From Bacillus sp. FSL H8-0547 (GTDB lineage: Bacteria; Bacillota; Bacilli; Bacillales; Bacillaceae), in NCBI GenBank assembly GCA_038002745.1, contig JBBODD010000001.1, positions 2,294,001 through 2,358,000 on the forward strand: a DNA stretch of 64,000 nucleotides, written 5' to 3'. The position numbers were made by a program, and so were the translations under genes. Below the pieces are notes generated by a model. That model saw nothing but the letters and a program-made list of their open reading frames with translations. It was not told where the DNA came from and did no database searches. This document shows, piece by piece, positions 60,027 to 64,000 of this stretch (the first letter of the stretch is position 1; each line of letters begins with the position of its first letter).

Positions 60027-61582
60027 AAACACATTTAAACGAGATCGATTATGCAGTACTTGATTTGGACAAAAGAAAACAAAAAGCGCTCCTAGGAGGA
60101 GGACAGGACAAAATAGACCGTCTGCACAGCAGCGGATTTTACACGGCGAGAGAAAGAATTGCCCTGCTTGCAGATGAAGACAGTTTTCTTGAGCTCGGAA
60201 TGCTGAATCATTCAGACAAAGAAGGAGCAGCCGAAAAAAGCTACGGGGACGGTCTGATTACAGGTCTTGCAAAAGTCGACGGACGGCCTGCCGTTGTAAT
60301 GGCCGGTGATAAAACTGTTTTTGCCGGTACAGAGGGGGCCGTCCATATCCGCAAATCTAAAAAAGTTCATGAATATGCTTTGAAAAGGGGCCTTCCTCTT
60401 TTTAACCTGAATGAAGGCGGAGGACTCAGAATGCCTGATGGAATGGGGTCTGACGGAATCAGCGACAAGCTTTTCCCGCAGGAAATGCTGACTCATTCGA
60501 GGGAGGTTCCTTTGATGACGGCAATTCTAGGCGACAGCTTCGGCGGCCCAACATGGATGGCCGTTTCATCTGACTTCGTCACAATGCTGAAAGGAACCTG
60601 CATGGCGATTGCAGGTCCGAGAATGCTTTCTATAGCTACCGGGCAAAAAGTAGAAACGGAAGAGCTTGGAGGATGGAGGGTTCATGCGGATCACACAGGC
60701 CAGTCAGACTCTTTTGGCGATACAGAAGAAGAATGCATCATGCAGATGAAAAAATTCTTCAGCTATATGCCGCTGAATAGCGGGGAGGAACCCATGTTTA
60801 AAGAAACAGATGACGATCCGTACAGAAAGCTTGAAAGGGTTCTTGACATTCTTCCGAAACAGAAAAACAGAGTCTATGATATGAAAGAGATTATCAGGGA
60901 CCTTGCTGATGCAGGGGAGATGTTTGAGTATAAAGCGATATACGGGGAAGGCCTGATCACGGCTTTTGTGAGAATGGGAGGAAGAACGGCAGGCATTGTA
61001 GCCAATCAGCCGAAGAAATTTGCCGGTGCAGCAGGCCCGAAAGAGTGCGATAAAGCCATTGATTTCATTTGTTTATGTGATTCTTACCATATTCCCCTAA
61101 TTTTCCTGCACGATACTCCCGGATTCAGAATAAGCCAGGATGCTGAACGTGAAAAAATGCCGACTAAAATTATGATCTGGAACCAGGCTCTTGCCCAGTC
61201 CACTGTACCTAAGATTTCAGTTGTCATCAGAAAAAGTGTCGGGGCAGCATACGGCAATATGTGCGGTCCTTCAATGGGAGCGGATTTCGTTTTTGCCTGG
61301 CCGACAGCCGAGATTAATTTCACGGGACCTGAAGTGGGTATTAATGTCGTGTATGGAAGACAGCTGCAGGAAGAAGCCAATCAGGAAGAGGCACGGAAAA
61401 AGCTGCTCGAGCAGTGGGCTTTTGACAGTTCTCCCTATAAAGCAGCTTCCAAACACTACCTGGATGATGTCATTGATCCAAGAGATACAAGGAAATATTT
61501 GTGCAAGGCGCTGGAATACGCCTCATACAAAAACGGAACGAAAAGCGAGCGCAGGCTTGCCAACTGGCCGACCGGCTATTAA
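60023..61582 (+). CDS. Acyl-CoA carboxylase carboxyltransferase subunit (PccB-like)
   Basis: A 519-residue carboxyltransferase with the two crotonase-like halves: GDGLITGLAKVDGRPAVVMAGD and NEGGGLRMPDGMG in the first, VANQPKKFAGAAGPKECDKA and RKSVGAAYGNMCGPSMGAD in the second. It moves carboxyl from biotin to a short acyl-CoA such as propionyl-CoA. No biotin carboxylase or biotin carrier gene is adjacent in the window. It is coupled to the acyl-CoA synthetase. Confidence 0.88.
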   Translation: MKTHLNEIDYAVLDLDKRKQKALLGGGQDKIDRLHSSGFYTARERIALLADEDSFLELGMLNHSDKEGAAEKSYGDGLITGLAKVDGRPAVVMAGDKTVFAGTEGAVHIRKSKKVHEYALKRGLPLFNLNEGGGLRMPDGMGSDGISDKLFPQEMLTHSREVPLMTAILGDSFGGPTWMAVSSDFVTMLKGTCMAIAGPRMLSIATGQKVETEELGGWRVHADHTGQSDSFGDTEEECIMQMKKFFSYMPLNSGEEPMFKETDDDPYRKLERVLDILPKQKNRVYDMKEIIRDLADAGEMFEYKAIYGEGLITAFVRMGGRTAGIVANQPKKFAGAAGPKECDKAIDFICLCDSYHIPLIFLHDTPGFRISQDAEREKMPTKIMIWNQALAQSTVPKISVVIRKSVGAAYGNMCGPSMGADFVFAWPTAEINFTGPEVGINVVYGRQLQEEANQEEARKKLLEQWAFDSSPYKAASKHYLDDVIDPRDTRKYLCKALEYASYKNGTKSERRLANWPTGY

Positions 61583-61651
61583 AATACCTGTTCGAATATC
61601 GGAAAGTCCTCTATAATAAAAAAGCTATTATTTTCCAAGGGGGATTTCACT

Positions 61652-62110
61652 ATGGTTCGGACAGCATCAAAAGCCATCATTTTAAAAGACGGAAACCTTG
61701 TTGCCATCAAGAAAGAGGATGAGCAGGGCTATTACTACATTCTCCCGGGCGGCGGACAGGAACAGGGCGAGAATCTGCACGAAAACCTGCGCAGGGAATG
61801 CCTTGAAGAAATAGGGGTAGAAGTAGACATTCACGAACTGGTATTTGTCAGAGATTATGTTGCCGGAAACCACGGATTCGATGATCAGGGATTTCATCAG
61901 CTGGACATGATGTTTCTCTGCACCATCAAAGAGGGCCAGCCGGAACCTTCAGCGGGAACGGTGCCGGATGACGGGCAGGTTGGGGTGGATTGGCTTCCTG
62001 TAGAAACATTGAGGGATCATAGGCTGTATCCCATCACTGTGAGGGATGAGATTATGAAGCTTCATCTTGGGGAAAAACCGGAGAAGGTTTATTTGGGGGA
62101 TGTTAATTAG
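61652..62110 (+). CDS. Nudix hydrolase
   Basis: A 152-residue hydrolase with a complete Nudix box, GGGQEQGENLHENLRRE followed by CLEEIGVEV (G-x5-E-x7-REUXEEXGU). It cleaves a nucleoside diphosphate linked to another moiety; the substrate is unknown. AAGGGGGA precedes ATG 61652. It is a single gene. Confidence 0.92.
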   Translation: MVRTASKAIILKDGNLVAIKKEDEQGYYYILPGGGQEQGENLHENLRRECLEEIGVEVDIHELVFVRDYVAGNHGFDDQGFHQLDMMFLCTIKEGQPEPSAGTVPDDGQVGVDWLPVETLRDHRLYPITVRDEIMKLHLGEKPEKVYLGDVN

Positions 62111-62201
62111 CTCACCTGTGCTAACAGCGGATCCTGCTAGATGGTTATTGAATGTCTACCGGGTTCAGTTGCAGAGCGCTGATCAATATAAATAGTAAAT
62201 A

Positions 62202-62240
62202 AAAGAGCATACCAATTAGCTGCTGGTATGCTCTTTAATG
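62202..62240. terminator. Bidirectional terminator
   Basis: AAAGAGCATACCA (62202-62214) pairs perfectly with TGGTATGCTCTTT (62224-62236). It lies between the convergent Nudix and DHFR-like genes. Confidence 0.88.
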
Positions 62241-62244
62241 TACA

Positions 62245-62796
62245 TCAAGGATAAATAATATCGTAAGTAGCTTTAAAGACTCCGCTGGAATATTGTTTTA
62301 TGTCCACCAGCCCTAATTCATAACATGGCTTCTCACTGCCAAATAAAGAGATGCCTTCACCGACCATGATTGGATTAACCTTGAGTACTAATTGATTTAT
62401 GAGTTTATGTTTAAGCAATGAACCAGCCAACTCTCCGCCGCCGCATAGCCATATCTTTCCGGTTTCTTTTTGTTTAAGTTTTTCAATAAATCCTATAGCA
62501 TCTTCTTTGACCAGTTCGACTTCTTCGTTCGACTCAAATTGCATGGAGTTCGAGAAGATATAGTGTTTTATGCCCTTATAGCCGGGTTCACCAGGTTTAG
62601 CGCCGAATTGAAACCCAAACTCATATGTTTTTCCACCCATTAAAACTGCATCGTATTGCTGAATATCTGATAAAAAATCCGGGACATGATCCCCTTCGAA
62701 TAAAAAGAGAGAATTATCTATATTTCCATCTATCATCCCTTGATCTGCTATAAAGTTGTCCAGTGAAACAGCAACATGATATATGATTTCACCCAT
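62245..62796 (-). CDS. Dihydrofolate reductase family (RibD C-terminal-like) protein
   Basis: A 183-residue reductase-fold protein. VAVSLDNFIADQGMIDG near the start, DAVLMGGKTYEFG and KIWLCGGGELAGSLL match the RibD C-terminal/DHFR fold of the Bacillus YyaP/YwjB type, which binds NADPH. The physiological substrate is unknown. It is a lone gene on the minus strand, slightly more A+T rich than its neighbours. Confidence 0.87.
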   Translation of the reverse strand: MGEIIYHVAVSLDNFIADQGMIDGNIDNSLFLFEGDHVPDFLSDIQQYDAVLMGGKTYEFGFQFGAKPGEPGYKGIKHYIFSNSMQFESNEEVELVKEDAIGFIEKLKQKETGKIWLCGGGELAGSLLKHKLINQLVLKVNPIMVGEGISLFGSEKPCYELGLVDIKQYSSGVFKATYDIIYP

Positions 62797-62869
62797 CTGT
62801 CATCCCTCCAATAAAATAACTGATATTTCCATGTTAACATAGGTGCTCTCTGTAAATAGTTCATTTTAT

Positions 62870-62910
62870 AATGAAAAAGCAAACCATAACATGTGTTAAA
62901 TGGTTTGCTT
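62870..62910 (-). terminator. Terminator of the sensor kinase gene
   Basis: AAGCAAACCAT (62877-62887) pairs perfectly with ATGGTTTGCTT (62900-62910); on the minus strand the stem is followed by TTT and an A/T-rich stretch. Confidence 0.75.
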
Positions 62911-62943
62911 CGTTTCTCATGTTCTTTTTTAAATTGCAGATTA

Positions 62944-64000
62944 TCAAATCGGAACCTTCACATAAAATGTACTCAAACCCTGTTCATTGACTGCCCAGAC
63001 CTTTCCTCCGTGCAGCTCAGCAATACGCTTGACAATGTTCAGGCCGAGGCCGAATTCTCCGTTGCTACCTTTATGAAATGGTTCGAACAGGTGCGGCAGA
63101 ATATCTTCCTCAATCGGAGGGCCGTCGTTCCAGATTTTCATCAGATAGTCAGAGCCTTCACGGGTAAGCCTGGCGCCGATGATTGTACCTGCATATCTCA
63201 GCTGATTTTCAAACAGGTTTTCGAGGAGTTTCATCCACAGCTCCGCGTCTCCGTGGATGACGGCTTCTTCAAGCTGGATGGTGTAGTCAAGTTCCTGCCG
63301 GCTCCATCTGATCCGGTCGATGACCTCCTGGACAATCCGGTTCAAATGCAGTTTTTCCTTTGAAGCATTCCGGGATGAGAGATAATCAAGCTTAGTAATA
63401 TAGAGAAGATCTTTGATTTTTTTCTCAAGCCGTTCTGATTCTTCTTCAATGACGTCCATGGTGCTGGTCAGGTCGCCCTTCGGATAGATGCCGTCATTGA
63501 CGGATTTGGCATAGCCTCTGATGACCATGACGGGCGTTTTCAGATCATGGGAAATGTTCTGCAGCAGCGTGCGCTGGGCTTCATCTTTTTTCACAAGCCT
63601 CTGACGCATTTGTTCGATGGAAGAACCAAGCTTTCCAATTTCATCGCTGCGCTCAAGAACGACAGGCTCATGCCAGTCCTCATTAGATATTCGTTTAACA
63701 TCTTTTTCGAGTGAAACAAGCGGGCGCGACAGGTATTTAGCAAGCCAGATGGACGGAATCCAGCTGAACAGAAAGACGATGATCATGACTAAGACAAGCT
63801 GTTTAAACAGGGTCAGCACAAGGTCGTTTCTGTAGGAGTCCCATGCATAGGAAAGCAAAAAGGCGGGCTGCCCGTCGAGCGAGACTTTTTTGATGACAAA
63901 AAAGAGCCGTTCATCGCCTATCACTCTTGAATATTCCTCTGTAATGGCTTCCTGTTTCGCTGCAAGAGACTGGGTCTCCTGCAAAAAGCGGAGCGGTAAC
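62944..64000 (-). CDS. Sensor histidine kinase, N-terminus beyond window (CssS-like)
   Basis: The frame is open to the window edge, so about 350 C-terminal residues are visible. An extracytoplasmic piece is followed by a transmembrane helix (LVLVMIIVFLFSWIPSIWL), a HAMP domain (AKYLSRPLVSLEKDVKRIS), HisKA with ISHDLKTPVMVIRGYA (phospho-His), and an ATPase domain with LENLFENQLRYA and GEFGLGLNIVKRI. The HDLKTPVMVIRGYA region resembles CssS-type secretion-stress kinases, but I am not certain. A paired response regulator, if present, is outside the window. Confidence 0.85.
   Translation of the reverse strand, partial: LPLRFLQETQSLAAKQEAITEEYSRVIGDERLFFVIKKVSLDGQPAFLLSYAWDSYRNDLVLTLFKQLVLVMIIVFLFSWIPSIWLAKYLSRPLVSLEKDVKRISNEDWHEPVVLERSDEIGKLGSSIEQMRQRLVKKDEAQRTLLQNISHDLKTPVMVIRGYAKSVNDGIYPKGDLTSTMDVIEEESERLEKKIKDLLYITKLDYLSSRNASKEKLHLNRIVQEVIDRIRWSRQELDYTIQLEEAVIHGDAELWMKLLENLFENQLRYAGTIIGARLTREGSDYLMKIWNDGPPIEEDILPHLFEPFHKGSNGEFGLGLNIVKRIAELHGGKVWAVNEQGLSTFYVKVPI

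Noticed and set aside
62893-63363. 156-codon plus-strand open frame
   Set aside because: It is antisense to the sensor kinase, whose domains are clear on the minus strand.

Overview
The window looks like chromosome of a Gram-positive, endospore-forming Bacillaceae (Bacillus/Metabacillus type). The evidence is a gerA/B/C-type germinant receptor operon, a soluble three-PAS sporulation-type kinase, an NTTRR-F1 (exosporium-type) protein, strong AGGAGG ribosome sites with frequent TTG/GTG starts, and recognisable Bacillus operators (Rex, CcpA cre, TnrA/GlnR, CadC, CzrA). I cannot fix the genus or species. I found no rRNA, tRNA, prophage, CRISPR array or replication origin.

Layout. 1-3740: sulfane-sulfur operon (DsrE, rhodaneses, TusA-rhodanese fusion, rhodanese-persulfide dioxygenase, TusA, TauE). 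3814-8066: PH-domain protein, haloacid dehalogenase, SGNH hydrolase plus ABC-2 exporter. 8156-12162: metal resistance (czcD, czrA, cadC, cadA) with visible operators. 12340-13399: ldh with a Rex box. 13524-16656: ammonium transporter, GlnD-like nucleotidyltransferase, exonuclease. 16740-20142: dispersed repeats, lipid kinase, IscA-like protein and an intact IS1182-type element. 20179-27266: NTTRR-F1 protein and a LacI-controlled glycosidase/sugar ABC operon. 27276-27863: tandem array 1. 27884-31792: TlpA-type thioredoxin, MarR/MFS pair, small unknown proteins. 31857-36419: gluconate region with a degenerate phosphofructokinase. 36420-37073: tandem array 2. 37092-42911: GNAT, lysozyme-like protein, candidate small RNA, DUF3231, second ABC-2 exporter, orphan permease pair. 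43001-44517: Rex-controlled NADH oxidase. 44624-48398: germinant receptor. 48402-48953: tandem array 3 and two dispersed repeats. 49023-64000: sensor kinase, exported MsrAB, DUF4363/DUF421 pair, fumarase, small membrane proteins, second orphan permease pair, acyl-CoA synthetase/carboxyltransferase operon, Nudix, DHFR-like protein and a truncated sensor kinase.

How the genes work together. Two NADH-disposal enzymes (lactate dehydrogenase, water-forming NADH oxidase) both carry Rex boxes, so they should rise together when NADH accumulates. The metal block pairs two ArsR sensors with two exporters. The LacI regulator has three near-identical operators, one in its own leader and two before the glycosidase. 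CcpA sites sit before the LacI gene and over the gnd promoter, so both carbon modules look catabolite-repressed.

The most unusual signal is three intergenic tandem arrays, each directly after a plus-strand operon. Two have an exact 52-bp period (10 and 13 units) and the third a period of 52-54 bp. Every unit has an inverted repeat; the arms differ between arrays while parts of the loop are shared, so they look like one family. Their function is unknown to me.
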